A DNA stretch of 64,000 nucleotides from Pseudolysinimonas yzui (GTDB lineage Bacteria; Actinomycetota; Actinomycetes; Actinomycetales; Microbacteriaceae), in contig NZ_BNAI01000002.1 in assembly GCF_014653215.1 (NCBI RefSeq), positions 186,001 through 250,000 on the forward strand. The letters are read 5' to 3'. Each line of letters begins with the position of its first letter. Position 1 is the stretch's first letter. A program made the position numbers and the translations under genes. The notes beneath the pieces were generated by a model. It saw only the letters and a list, made by a program, of their open reading frames with translations. It ran no database searches and was not told the origin of the DNA. Of the stretch, positions 8,308 to 15,531 are shown one piece after another.

Positions 8308-8317
8308 CTACATGTAG
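8308..8317. promoter_or_regulatory. palindrome CTACATGTAG upstream of the small peptide gene
   Basis: This is a perfect 10-base palindrome four bases upstream of the -35-like element at 8322, in an unusually AT-rich patch. It is a candidate activator or repressor site. The only evidence is symmetry and position. Confidence 0.3.
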
Positions 8318-8321
8318 GGGA

Positions 8322-8359
8322 ATGACATTCGTGTGATTCCGGTTATATAGTGGTGATTC
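8322..8359 (+). promoter_or_regulatory. promoter of the small peptide gene with direct repeats
   Basis: ATGACA (8322-8327) and TATAGT (8346-8351) are spaced 18 bases; TATATA at 8344 gives 16. The heptamer GTGATTC occurs at 8333-8339 and again at 8353-8359, exactly 20 bases apart. The second copy extends to the small dyad GTGATTCAC. One copy lies in the promoter spacer and the other at the expected transcription start, as for a regulator that binds the same helix face twice. The promoter is among the best sigma70-like matches in the window. Confidence 0.5.
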
Positions 8360-8410
8360 ACGCGGTGGTCACCGACCCCGCGGGGGAAAAGAAGACTTGA
8401 GGAGGTTCCC

Positions 8411-8491
8411 ATGAACGACGTCGACACCGTGGGTGGCTACTCCGTTCCGGTCGACCCGATGGACGACCTGCAGTGCGAGAGCTGCCAGTAA
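8411..8491 (+). CDS. 26-residue acidic peptide ending in CESCQ, unknown
   Basis: A complete reading frame of 26 codons with a strong GGAGG (8401-8405) and its own promoter about 60 bases upstream. The peptide starts MNDVDTVGGY, continues through VPVDPMDD and ends LQCESCQ. It has six acidic residues, no basic residue, and two cysteines in a terminal CxxC. It is too hydrophilic for a membrane microprotein. The size, the acidic body and the Cys-rich end recall precursors of modified peptides or a small metal- or thiol-binding peptide, but no modification enzyme lies beside it. The next gene starts 90 bases on with its own leaderless promoter. I do not recognise a family. Confidence 0.6.
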   Translation: MNDVDTVGGYSVPVDPMDDLQCESCQ

Positions 8492-8581
8492 CGGCATCAC
8501 AGCCTTCGAGGCCTCGGCAGACTTGAGTCGCCGGGGTCTCGATCATTTAACGGCTGATGCCGAGTCGGTAGGCTCGACCTC

Positions 8582-9028
8582 GTGCCGGTGAACGCAAGCG
8601 TCGAAGGGCGGGTCTACCCGCCGACCGACCCCTATCTCGTCGGGCGGGAGAAGGTGCGCGAGTTCGCCCGCGCCGTCTTCGCCGGCCATCCGACCCATTC
8701 CGATCCGGTCGCCGCGCGCGCGGCGGGATACCCGGATGTCGTCGCCCCGCCGACCTTCCCGATCGTCATCACGGCGGCGACGCTGCAGCAGCTTCTCGAC
8801 GATCCCGACGCCGGCGTCGACTTCACCCGCGTCGTGCACGGCGACCAGCGGTTCTCGTTCAGCCGCCCGATCGTCGCCGGCGACGAACTCACCGCGACCA
8901 TGACCATCACGAGCGTCAAGTCGATCGGCGGGCACAGCATGGTGACCGCGGAGTCGGCGATCGCCGACGCGACCGGCGCGCATGTGGTGACCGCCACATC
9001 CACCCTCGTCGTGCGGGGTGATGACTGA
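8582..9028 (+). CDS. hadA: MaoC-like dehydratase subunit (HadA/HadC-like)
   Basis: The 148-residue hot-dog protein matches the FAS1-dehydratase-type N-terminal MaoC domain (YLVGREKVREFARAV, PPTFPIVIT, FTRVVHGDQRFSFSRP). In mycobacteria the HadA or HadC subunit lacks the catalytic Asp/His and pairs with HadB to form a (3R)-hydroxyacyl-ACP dehydratase. This protein likewise lacks the DxNPxH motif. Its stop overlaps the next start (TGATG). The GTG has TAGGCT seven bases upstream and no ribosome site, so it is probably leaderless. Symbol by analogy. Confidence 0.8.
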   Translation: MPVNASVEGRVYPPTDPYLVGREKVREFARAVFAGHPTHSDPVAARAAGYPDVVAPPTFPIVITAATLQQLLDDPDAGVDFTRVVHGDQRFSFSRPIVAGDELTATMTITSVKSIGGHSMVTAESAIADATGAHVVTATSTLVVRGDD

Positions 9029-9435
9029 TGGCGTTCGAGGTCGGCGCGGTCGTCGCCGAGGCCAGCTTCCCGCTCACCCGTGACTCGCTCGTGCGCTACG
9101 CGGGAGCGTCGGGCGACTTCAACCCCATCCACTACCGCGACGACGTCGCCGCCGAAGTCGGGCTGCCCGGCGTGCTCGCCCACGGGATGCTCACGATGGG
9201 CTTCGCGGTGCAGCCCGTCGTCGACTGGCTCGGCGACCCGGGCAAGGTACTCGACTACCAGGTGAAGTTCACCCGTCCCGTCGTCGTCGATCCCGAGACC
9301 GGCGCCGTCGTGACCGTCGTCGCGAAGATCGGCGCGATCGAGGAGGATGCCCTGCGCATCGACCTCACCGTCACCTTCGGCGAGCAGACGGTGCTCGGCA
9401 AGGCGCAAGTGCGCGTTCTCCCACCTGTCGGATGA
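9028..9435 (+). CDS. hadB: MaoC-like (3R)-hydroxyacyl dehydratase catalytic subunit (HadB-like)
   Basis: This 135-residue single hot-dog domain carries the hydratase-2 motif YAGASGDFNPIH with catalytic Asp30 and His35, followed by GLPGVLAHGMLTMG. It would supply the active site for a heterodimer with the preceding subunit, removing water from beta-hydroxyacyl thioesters. It overlaps both neighbours, by one base upstream and four bases (ATGA) with murB downstream, so the three are one operon. The hadA-hadB-murB order next to an aminotransferase and secE is a common actinobacterial arrangement. In this genome they are separated by about 18 kb of other genes. Confidence 0.85.
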   Translation: MAFEVGAVVAEASFPLTRDSLVRYAGASGDFNPIHYRDDVAAEVGLPGVLAHGMLTMGFAVQPVVDWLGDPGKVLDYQVKFTRPVVVDPETGAVVTVVAKIGAIEEDALRIDLTVTFGEQTVLGKAQVRVLPPVG

Positions 9436-10541
9436 CCGACCTCGCGAGTCTCACGACGCTCGGGATCGGCGGTCCCGCCGCGCGGCTCGTGCAACCCGCC
9501 ACGCGCGCCGAGCTGATCGACGAGACCCTCGCCGTCTGGAACTCGCCCGAAGACTGGCTGTTGCTCGGCGGTGGCTCGAACGTCGTCATCGCCGACGACG
9601 GCTTCGACGGCGACGTGATCCGCGTCGCGACCCGAGGCATCGGTGTCACCCGAGCGGAGGGATCCCGCCCGGTGCGACTCACCGTCGAGGCGGGGGAGCC
9701 GTGGGATGACGTGGTCGTCCACGCGGTCGAGGCCGGCTGGTCGGGCATCGAGGCGCTCTCGGGCATCCCCGGGTCGGCCGGCGCGGCTCCCGTGCAGAAC
9801 ATCGGTGCCTACGGTCAGGAGCTCAGCAGCAGCCTGGTCGCGATCGACTTCCTCGACTTCGACACCGGGAAGCTGGTGCGGGTCGCGGCCGCCGAACTGG
9901 GCCTCGGCTACCGCACGAGCGCGCTCAAGCGCGGTCGGCTCGGGCTCGTCGTGTCGCTCGAACTCGCCCTCGCCGACGACCCGTCCTCGAGTTCCGGGCG
10001 CGGGCTCAGCCAGCCGATCGCCTACGCGCAGCTCGCGTCGGCGTTGGACGTGCGTATCGGCGATCGCGTCCCGGTCAGCGAGCTGCGCGCGGCGGTGCTC
10101 GAGCTGCGCGGAGCGAAGGGGATGCTGTGGGACCCCGCCGATCCGGATTCAGCGAGCGCGGGGTCGTTCTTCACCAACCCGGTCGTGACCGAGCAGTTCG
10201 CGCGCGGGCTTCCCGCCGACGCGCCGCGCTGGCCGACCGCTCCCGAGGAGGCCGCGCGGGTGCTGCCGCTGGGGAGCGAGATCCCGCACATCGTGCGCGG
10301 TGAGTACCTCGTGAAGCTCAGCGCCGCCTGGCTCATCGAGAAGGCCGGCATCACCCGGGGCTTCGCCCTCCCCGGGTCACGCGCCGCGGTGTCGAGCAAG
10401 CACACCCTCGCGATCGTCAACCGCGGTGGGGCGACCGCGGCCGACGTCGTGCAGCTGGCCGGCTACATCCAGACCCGGGTGCTCGCCGAGTTCGGCGTCA
10501 ACCTGCAGCCCGAGCCGGTGCTCGTCGGAGTCTCGTTGTAG
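9432..10541 (+). CDS. murB: UDP-N-acetylmuramate dehydrogenase
   Basis: The 369-residue FAD enzyme of peptidoglycan synthesis reduces UDP-GlcNAc enolpyruvate with NADPH. It has the FAD-binding segments TTLGIGGPAARLV and LLLGGGSNVVIADDG, the conserved Arg in GYRTSAL, the proton-donor Ser in SAGSFFTNP, and the terminal LQPEP with catalytic Glu361. Length and motif order fit a type I MurB, with the insert between SAGS and the C-terminal domain typical of actinobacteria. The ATG overlaps hadB by four bases. It is the last gene of this operon. The genes beyond are convergent. Confidence 0.95.
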   Translation: MTDLASLTTLGIGGPAARLVQPATRAELIDETLAVWNSPEDWLLLGGGSNVVIADDGFDGDVIRVATRGIGVTRAEGSRPVRLTVEAGEPWDDVVVHAVEAGWSGIEALSGIPGSAGAAPVQNIGAYGQELSSSLVAIDFLDFDTGKLVRVAAAELGLGYRTSALKRGRLGLVVSLELALADDPSSSSGRGLSQPIAYAQLASALDVRIGDRVPVSELRAAVLELRGAKGMLWDPADPDSASAGSFFTNPVVTEQFARGLPADAPRWPTAPEEAARVLPLGSEIPHIVRGEYLVKLSAAWLIEKAGITRGFALPGSRAAVSSKHTLAIVNRGGATAADVVQLAGYIQTRVLAEFGVNLQPEPVLVGVSL

Positions 10542-10546
10542 CCCGC

Positions 10547-10846
10547 CTAACCGGCGACGAGGGTTTCGCGAAGGCGTTCGAGGATGACCTCGACGTCGGC
10601 GACGGGTGCCTCGACCACCGCCCGGCCGTAGTGGTCGAGAAGCGGTTCAGGCGCACCCCCGAGGTTCACCAGCGCGTCGACCTCGGCCCCGCGCCGGGCG
10701 AGCTCGGCGTCGAACGCGGCCGGGTCGGCCGGAGGGTCGGCGAGCACGAACCCGTCGGCCGCCGGCAACCCGAGGCGCGCCCCGAGGAGGCTCGCGAGGG
10801 TCGCGCGCACCTCCCCGGTCGACCCGGCGAGCACGACGCGGATCAT
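10547..10846 (-). CDS. small adenylate-kinase-like protein without P-loop lysine
   Basis: The 99-residue product reads like a shortened nucleoside monophosphate kinase. Strand-loop-helix VVLAGSTGEVRATLASLLG sits where an adenylate kinase P-loop would be. A middle strand VDALVNLG and a C-terminal helix EPLLDHYGRAVV resemble the PLLDYY helix of Adk. The loop lacks the invariant GK(S/T) lysine, and LID and NMP domains are missing, so kinase activity is unlikely. The ATG overlaps the aceB stop by four bases, so it is translated with malate synthase. The resemblance is read by eye and function is unknown. Confidence 0.6.
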   Translation of the reverse strand: MIRVVLAGSTGEVRATLASLLGARLGLPAADGFVLADPPADPAAFDAELARRGAEVDALVNLGGAPEPLLDHYGRAVVEAPVADVEVILERLRETLVAG

Positions 10847-12468
10847 GCCGCCACCGCCGTCGGGGTCGGCACGGTGTCGACGAGATACCTCGTGTACGCC
10901 GGAATGGTGAGGAACGGCGGGAAGTCGTCCTCGAGGGTCACGTCGCGGAAGATCGCCGCGGCATCCTCGAAGCGGTTGCCCTCCTCGCCGCCGAAGTGGT
11001 CGAGCTCTTCGATGAGGATGCGCTCGATCCACTCCCGCGTCACCAGGGTGCCTTCCGTCGTGCGCACCCGTTGAGCCGCCCACTGCCAGAGCTGCGACCG
11101 CGAGATCTCGGCCGTGGCGGCATCCTCCATCAGCCCGTCGAGCGCCACCGCTCCGATGCCGCGCAACCACGCCTCGATGTAGCGCAACGCGATCGACACG
11201 TTGGCGCGCACGCCGGCATCCGTCACCTCACCGTCGATCGTGAGATCGACGAGGTCGGCGGCGGCGACCTGCACGTCTTCGCGCAGGCGGTCCAGCTGGT
11301 TGGGGCGTTCGCCGAGCACCGCGTCGAACTCCGCATAGGCGGTCGGCACCAGGTCGGGATGCGCCACCCAGGTGCCGTCGAACCCGTCGGTCGCCTCGCG
11401 ACGCTTGTCGGCGGCCACCTGTTCCAGCGCGGCGGCCGTGGCCTCCGGGTCGCGGCGGTTCGGGATGAAGGCGCTCATCCCGCCGATCGCGTGCGCGCCG
11501 CGCTGATGGCAGGTCGCCACGAGCAGCTCGGTGTAGGCCCGCATGAACGGCGTCGTCATCGTGATCTGCTTGCGGTCGGGCAGCACGAAGCCGGCCCCCC
11601 GTCCGCGGAAGTTCTTGATGATCGAGAACACGTAGTCCCAGCGGCCGGCGTTGAGCCCGGCGCAGTGGTCGCGCAGCTCGTAGAGGATCTCCTCCATCTC
11701 GAACGCCGCCGTGATCGTCTCGATGAGCACCGTCGCGCGGATCGTGCCGTGCGGGATGCCGAGTCGAGCTTCGGCGAACGTGAACACGTCGTTCCACAGC
11801 CGGGCCTCGAGGTGGTTCTCGAGCTTCGGCAGGTAGAAGTACGGGCCCGTGCCGCGGTCGATCAGCTCGGCCGCGTTGTGGAAGAAGTACAGCCCGAAGT
11901 CGACCAGGGATGCCGACGCCGGGGTGCGCGTTCCCGCCTGGTCGGTGTAGCGCATGTGCTTCTCGACGAGGTGCCAGCCGCGGGGGCGGGCGACGATGGT
12001 CGGGGTCTCGGCACCGAGCTTGTACTCCTTGCCTTCCGGCGAGGTGAAGTCGACCTGCCGGCGGATCGCGTCGAACAGGTTGATCTGGCCCTCGATGATG
12101 TTCGCCCAGGTCGGGCTCGTCGCATCCTCGAAGTCGGCCAGCCACACCTTCGCACCCGAGTTGAGGGCGTTCACCGTCATCTTGCGGTCGGTCGGGCCGG
12201 TGATCTCGACGCGGCGGTCTTCGAGGCCGGGCCCGGCACCGGCGACCCGCCAGGAGCGGTTGCGCCGGATGTCGTTCTCATCGTCGAGGAAGCGCAGGTT
12301 GCGCCCGTTGTCGATCGCCTGGCGGAACAGCATCCGCCCGGAGAGGCGCTCCTGGCGTCGCCCGATGAACAGATCGTGCAGCCGGGTGAGGAACTCGAGC
12401 GCCTCGGGGCTCAGGATGTCGTCGTAGCGATCGCCGGTCGGTCCGTTGATCTCGATGCGGATGTCCAT
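10843..12468 (-). CDS. aceB: malate synthase A
   Basis: The 541-residue enzyme condenses glyoxylate with acetyl-CoA to malate in the glyoxylate shunt. The family signature KLENHLEARLWNDVFTFAE is present, followed by GTIRATVLIETITAAFEMEE with the acidic residues that bind magnesium, and the catalytic-loop region DYVFSIIKNFRGRG. Length fits the A isoform; isoform G would be over 700. The ATG at 12468 has AAGGAAAG upstream. It lies 46 bases downstream of aceA and is probably in one operon with it, and it shares four bases with the following small gene. Confidence 0.95.
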   Translation of the reverse strand: MDIRIEINGPTGDRYDDILSPEALEFLTRLHDLFIGRRQERLSGRMLFRQAIDNGRNLRFLDDENDIRRNRSWRVAGAGPGLEDRRVEITGPTDRKMTVNALNSGAKVWLADFEDATSPTWANIIEGQINLFDAIRRQVDFTSPEGKEYKLGAETPTIVARPRGWHLVEKHMRYTDQAGTRTPASASLVDFGLYFFHNAAELIDRGTGPYFYLPKLENHLEARLWNDVFTFAEARLGIPHGTIRATVLIETITAAFEMEEILYELRDHCAGLNAGRWDYVFSIIKNFRGRGAGFVLPDRKQITMTTPFMRAYTELLVATCHQRGAHAIGGMSAFIPNRRDPEATAAALEQVAADKRREATDGFDGTWVAHPDLVPTAYAEFDAVLGERPNQLDRLREDVQVAAADLVDLTIDGEVTDAGVRANVSIALRYIEAWLRGIGAVALDGLMEDAATAEISRSQLWQWAAQRVRTTEGTLVTREWIERILIEELDHFGGEEGNRFEDAAAIFRDVTLEDDFPPFLTIPAYTRYLVDTVPTPTAVAA

Positions 12469-12514
12469 GGTGTCTTTCCTTCTTCGTGTCGTGAAGATCT
12501 TCGGCTGGCGCCGG

Positions 12515-13855
12515 TCAGTGGAACTGTTCGGATTCGGTGGAGCCCACCAGCGCCAGGGTGGCGCTCGACGGGTTGAGGGCGGTGGCGATCTGGTCGAAGT
12601 ACCCGGTGCCCACCTCGCGCTGGTGCTTCGTCGCGGTGTAGCCGTAGGCCTCGGACGCGAACTCCGCCTCCTGCAGCTCGACGTACGCGCTCATCTGGCG
12701 GTCGCGGTAGCCGGTGGCCAGTTCGAACATCGAGTGGTTGAGGGCGTGGAAGCCGGCCAGGGTGATGAACTGGAACGCGTAGCCCATCGCCGACAGCTCG
12801 CGCTGGAACTTGGCGATCTGGTCGTCGTCGAGGTGCTGCTTCCAGTTGAACGACGGCGAGCAGTTGTACGCGAGCTTCTGGTTCGGGAACTCGGCATGGA
12901 TGCTCTCCGCGAACTCGCGAGCCAGTTCGAGGTTCGGCTTGTCGGATTCCACCCAGAGCAGGTCGGCGTACGGCGCGTAGGCGTGACCGCGGGCCAGCAC
13001 CGGGCCGATGCCGTTCTGCACGTTGTAGAAGCCTTCGGCGGTGCGCTCGCCGGTGACGAACGGCTTGTCGCGCTCGTCGTGGTCGCTCGTGAGCAGCGTC
13101 GCGGCGAGGGCGTCGGTGCGGGCGATCACGATCGTCGGCACGCCGGCCACGTCGGCCGCCAGCCGGGCGGCGTTGAGGGTGCGGATGTGCTGGCTGGTCG
13201 GGATGAGCACCTTGCCTCCCATGTGCCCGCACTTCTTCTCGCTCGCGAGCTGGTCTTCCCAATGCACGCCCGCGGCGCCCGCCTCGATCATCGAGCTCAT
13301 CAGCTCGTAGGCGTTGAGCGGTCCGCCGAAGCCGGCTTCGGCATCCGCGACGATCGGCACCATCCAGTCCTTGTTCCCTGAGCCCGTCGAAGGGTCGAAC
13401 TCGATCTGCCCGGTGCGCAGCAGCGCGTTGTTGATGCGCCGCACCACGGCGGGCACCGAGTTGGCCGGGTAGAGGCTCTGGTCGGGGTAGGTCTGGCCCG
13501 ACAGGTTGGCGTCGGCGGCCACCTGCCAGCCGGAGAGGTAGATCGCCTTGAGACCGGCGCGCACCTGCTGCACGGCCTGGTTGCCGGTGAGGGCGCCGAG
13601 CGCCGAGACCCACTCGTTGGGGTCGTCGTTGTCTTGGATGAGCTCCCACAGCTTCTCGGCACCGCGGCGGGCGAGCGTGCGCTCTTCGCGAACCGGGCCG
13701 CGCAGGTCGATGACATCCTGCGCGGTGTAGTCGCGCTTGACGTCACTCCAACGCGGGTCGGCGGCCCACTCGGTCTCGAGATCGGCGGCGGTCTGGGTCT
13801 GGTCGCCGGGGCGAGCGCCGCGGCCGGTGTGCTGTGTGTTGTGGTTCTGGGTCAT
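12515..13855 (-). CDS. aceA: isocitrate lyase
   Basis: The 446-residue enzyme splits isocitrate to glyoxylate and succinate. The active-site motif KKCGHMGGK lies at residues 207-215, with the metal-site segment [10 protein letters not shown] at 169-178. The ATG at 13855 is chosen for its CTGGAG ribosome site. An odd feature is the stretch [10 protein letters not shown] at 153-162, encoded by an REP-like palindrome at 13376-13394, just before the conserved DW..PIVAD strand. The gene is divergent from a RamB-like regulator and should respond to acetate or fatty-acid growth. Confidence 0.95.
   Translation of the reverse strand: MTQNHNTQHTGRGARPGDQTQTAADLETEWAADPRWSDVKRDYTAQDVIDLRGPVREERTLARRGAEKLWELIQDNDDPNEWVSALGALTGNQAVQQVRAGLKAIYLSGWQVAADANLSGQTYPDQSLYPANSVPAVVRRINNALLRTGQIEFDPSTGSGNKDWMVPIVADAEAGFGGPLNAYELMSSMIEAGAAGVHWEDQLASEKKCGHMGGKVLIPTSQHIRTLNAARLAADVAGVPTIVIARTDALAATLLTSDHDERDKPFVTGERTAEGFYNVQNGIGPVLARGHAYAPYADLLWVESDKPNLELAREFAESIHAEFPNQKLAYNCSPSFNWKQHLDDDQIAKFQRELSAMGYAFQFITLAGFHALNHSMFELATGYRDRQMSAYVELQEAEFASEAYGYTATKHQREVGTGYFDQIATALNPSSATLALVGSTESEQFH
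13374..13394. repeat. REP-like palindrome inside aceA
   Basis: CCCTGAGCCCGTCGAAGGG at 13376-13394 matches the common extragenic element of the form CCCTGAGCYYGTCGAAGGG found in many high-GC genomes, with CCCT/AGGG ends. Here it is in frame within the aceA coding sequence. No second copy was seen in this window. Confidence 0.6.
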
Positions 13856-13959
13856 GGCTCCAGCGTGAGTGACCCGCAACCGCTCTTCCGCGAATTCTCT
13901 CGCAGAATATTCAGCATTCTTCTATTCCGCCGAAGGTTTCGAGGGGCGATGATGCTGTC
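13856..13959. promoter_or_regulatory. divergent aceA/ramB control region
   Basis: The 104 bases between the two start codons are AT-rich for the window and hold three related half-sites: ATTCT at 13894-13898, AGAAT at 13904-13908 and ATTCT at 13916-13920. They form two overlapping dyads, including the palindrome GAATATTC (13905-13912). In Corynebacterium, RamB binds between such divergent genes. These half-sites are candidates for the site of the regulator at 13960, but they do not match the published corynebacterial motif closely. Confidence 0.45.
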
Positions 13960-15426
13960 ATGGCCCTTTCGCCCGCAGAAGACCTCGACGATGAAGGCAT
14001 GCTCGATCCGCTCACCGTCGGCCGCCGCATCCGTCAGCTCCGCACCGATCGCGGCATGACGCTCGACGCGCTCGCCGCCGAACTCGGGCGCGCACCCTCG
14101 CAGGTCTCGGTCATCGAGAACGGCAAGCGGGAGCTCAAGCTCGGCGAATTGCAGAAGCTCGCCCGCATCCTCGGGGTCACCCTCGACGAGCTGCTGAGCC
14201 CCGAGCCGCCGTCGAAGCGGGCTGCGCTCGAGATCGCGCTCGAGCGGGTGCAACGCGGTCCGCTCTACGCGAGCCTCGGGCTACCCGCCGTTCCGGCGCG
14301 CAAGACGCTGTCGGATGAGGCCATCCAAACGATCCTCGGTCTGCATGACGAGCTGCGACGCCTGCACGAGGAACGGGCGGCGACGCCCGAGGAAGCGCGG
14401 CGGGCGAATGTCGAACTGAGGGCCGAGCAGCGCAAGAAGGGCAACCACTTCGAGGAGCTGGAGACGATCGCCCGCGATCTGCTCGAAGCGGTCGGACATC
14501 GCGGCGGGCCGCTGAGCCAGCGCGTCGCCGCCGACCTCGCGACCCACCTCGGCTTCACGCTGCACTACGTCGGCGACCTGCCCGAGACCACTCGCAGCGT
14601 CACCGACCACGCCAACGGCCGCATCTACCTGCCGGTGCGGCAGGCCACGGGAGGCGACCCGCGCTCGGCGCTGCTGCAGGCGCTCGCCGCCCACGTGCTC
14701 GGCAAGCAGGAGCCGCGCGACTACGCCGACCTGCTGCGGCAGCGGGTGGAGACGAACTACCTCGCCGGCGCGCTGCTCATCCCCGAAGCGTCGGCGGTCA
14801 CCTTCCTGAAGGCCGCCAAGGATGCCCGCGAGCTGAGCGTCGAAGACCTCCGGGATGCCTTCGCCGTCACCTACGAGACCGCGGCGCACCGGTTCACCAA
14901 CCTCGCCACCGAGCATCTCGGCATCCCGGTGCACTTCCTCAAGGTGCACGCGAGCGGCGCCATCTCGAAGGCCTACGAGAACGATGGGGCGCTGTTCCCC
15001 ACCGACGTTCTCGGCGCCGTCGAGGGCCAGATCGTCTGCCGCTACTGGAGCGCCCGGCAGGTGTTCGCCGTCGAAGACCGGTTCAGCCCGTACCACCAGT
15101 ACACCGACAAGCCGACGGGCACCTACTGGTGCACCTCGAGCATCCAGGGCACCGCGTCGGGTTCATTCTCGGTGAGCGTCGGCACGCCGTTCGCCCACGT
15201 GAAGTGGTTCCGCGGCCGCGACACCGTACGCCGCCAGACCTCGCGCTGCCCCGACCCGACGTGTTGCCGGCAGCCCGACTCGGCCCTCGCCGCCCGTTGG
15301 TCGGACAAGGCCTGGCCGTCGGCGCGGCTCAACTCGTCGTTGCTCGCCGCGATGCCGTCGGGCACCTTCACCGGCGTCGACCTCACCGAGGTCTACGAAT
15401 TCCTCGACGCCCACGCCCCGGAGTAG
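13960..15426 (+). CDS. ramB: RamB-like XRE/ImmA-IrrE family regulator of the glyoxylate shunt
   Basis: The 488-residue protein starts with an XRE helix-turn-helix at about residues 25-80 (MTLDALAAELGRAPSQVSVIENGKRE read in parts). An IrrE/ImmA-like region in the middle has lost the HExxH zinc motif (ALAAHVLGKQEP). The C-terminal DUF2083-type domain contains a Cys cluster, CPDPTCC. This architecture is that of the short-chain fatty acyl/acetate regulators ScfR and RamB. Divergence from aceA supports control of aceA and aceB. The ATG at 13960 follows the shared intergenic region. Symbol by family and context. Confidence 0.85.
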   Translation: MALSPAEDLDDEGMLDPLTVGRRIRQLRTDRGMTLDALAAELGRAPSQVSVIENGKRELKLGELQKLARILGVTLDELLSPEPPSKRAALEIALERVQRGPLYASLGLPAVPARKTLSDEAIQTILGLHDELRRLHEERAATPEEARRANVELRAEQRKKGNHFEELETIARDLLEAVGHRGGPLSQRVAADLATHLGFTLHYVGDLPETTRSVTDHANGRIYLPVRQATGGDPRSALLQALAAHVLGKQEPRDYADLLRQRVETNYLAGALLIPEASAVTFLKAAKDARELSVEDLRDAFAVTYETAAHRFTNLATEHLGIPVHFLKVHASGAISKAYENDGALFPTDVLGAVEGQIVCRYWSARQVFAVEDRFSPYHQYTDKPTGTYWCTSSIQGTASGSFSVSVGTPFAHVKWFRGRDTVRRQTSRCPDPTCCRQPDSALAARWSDKAWPSARLNSSLLAAMPSGTFTGVDLTEVYEFLDAHAPE

Positions 15427-15427
15427 G

Positions 15428-15459
15428 GCGTTCGCGTCTCGCATCCGAGTCGCGAACGC
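15428..15459. terminator. hairpin after ramB
   Basis: Arms GCGTTCGCG (15428-15436) and CGCGAACGC (15451-15459) are perfectly complementary, 9 base pairs around a 14-base loop, two bases after the ramB stop. No T-run follows, so termination is likely but not certain. Confidence 0.45.
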
Positions 15460-15531
15460 GTGGGCGCTAAGGTGATCGATTCAGGGAGGCTCGATGCGAG
15501 CGGCGCGGCGGCAAGTCGGAGGATTGCCTTC

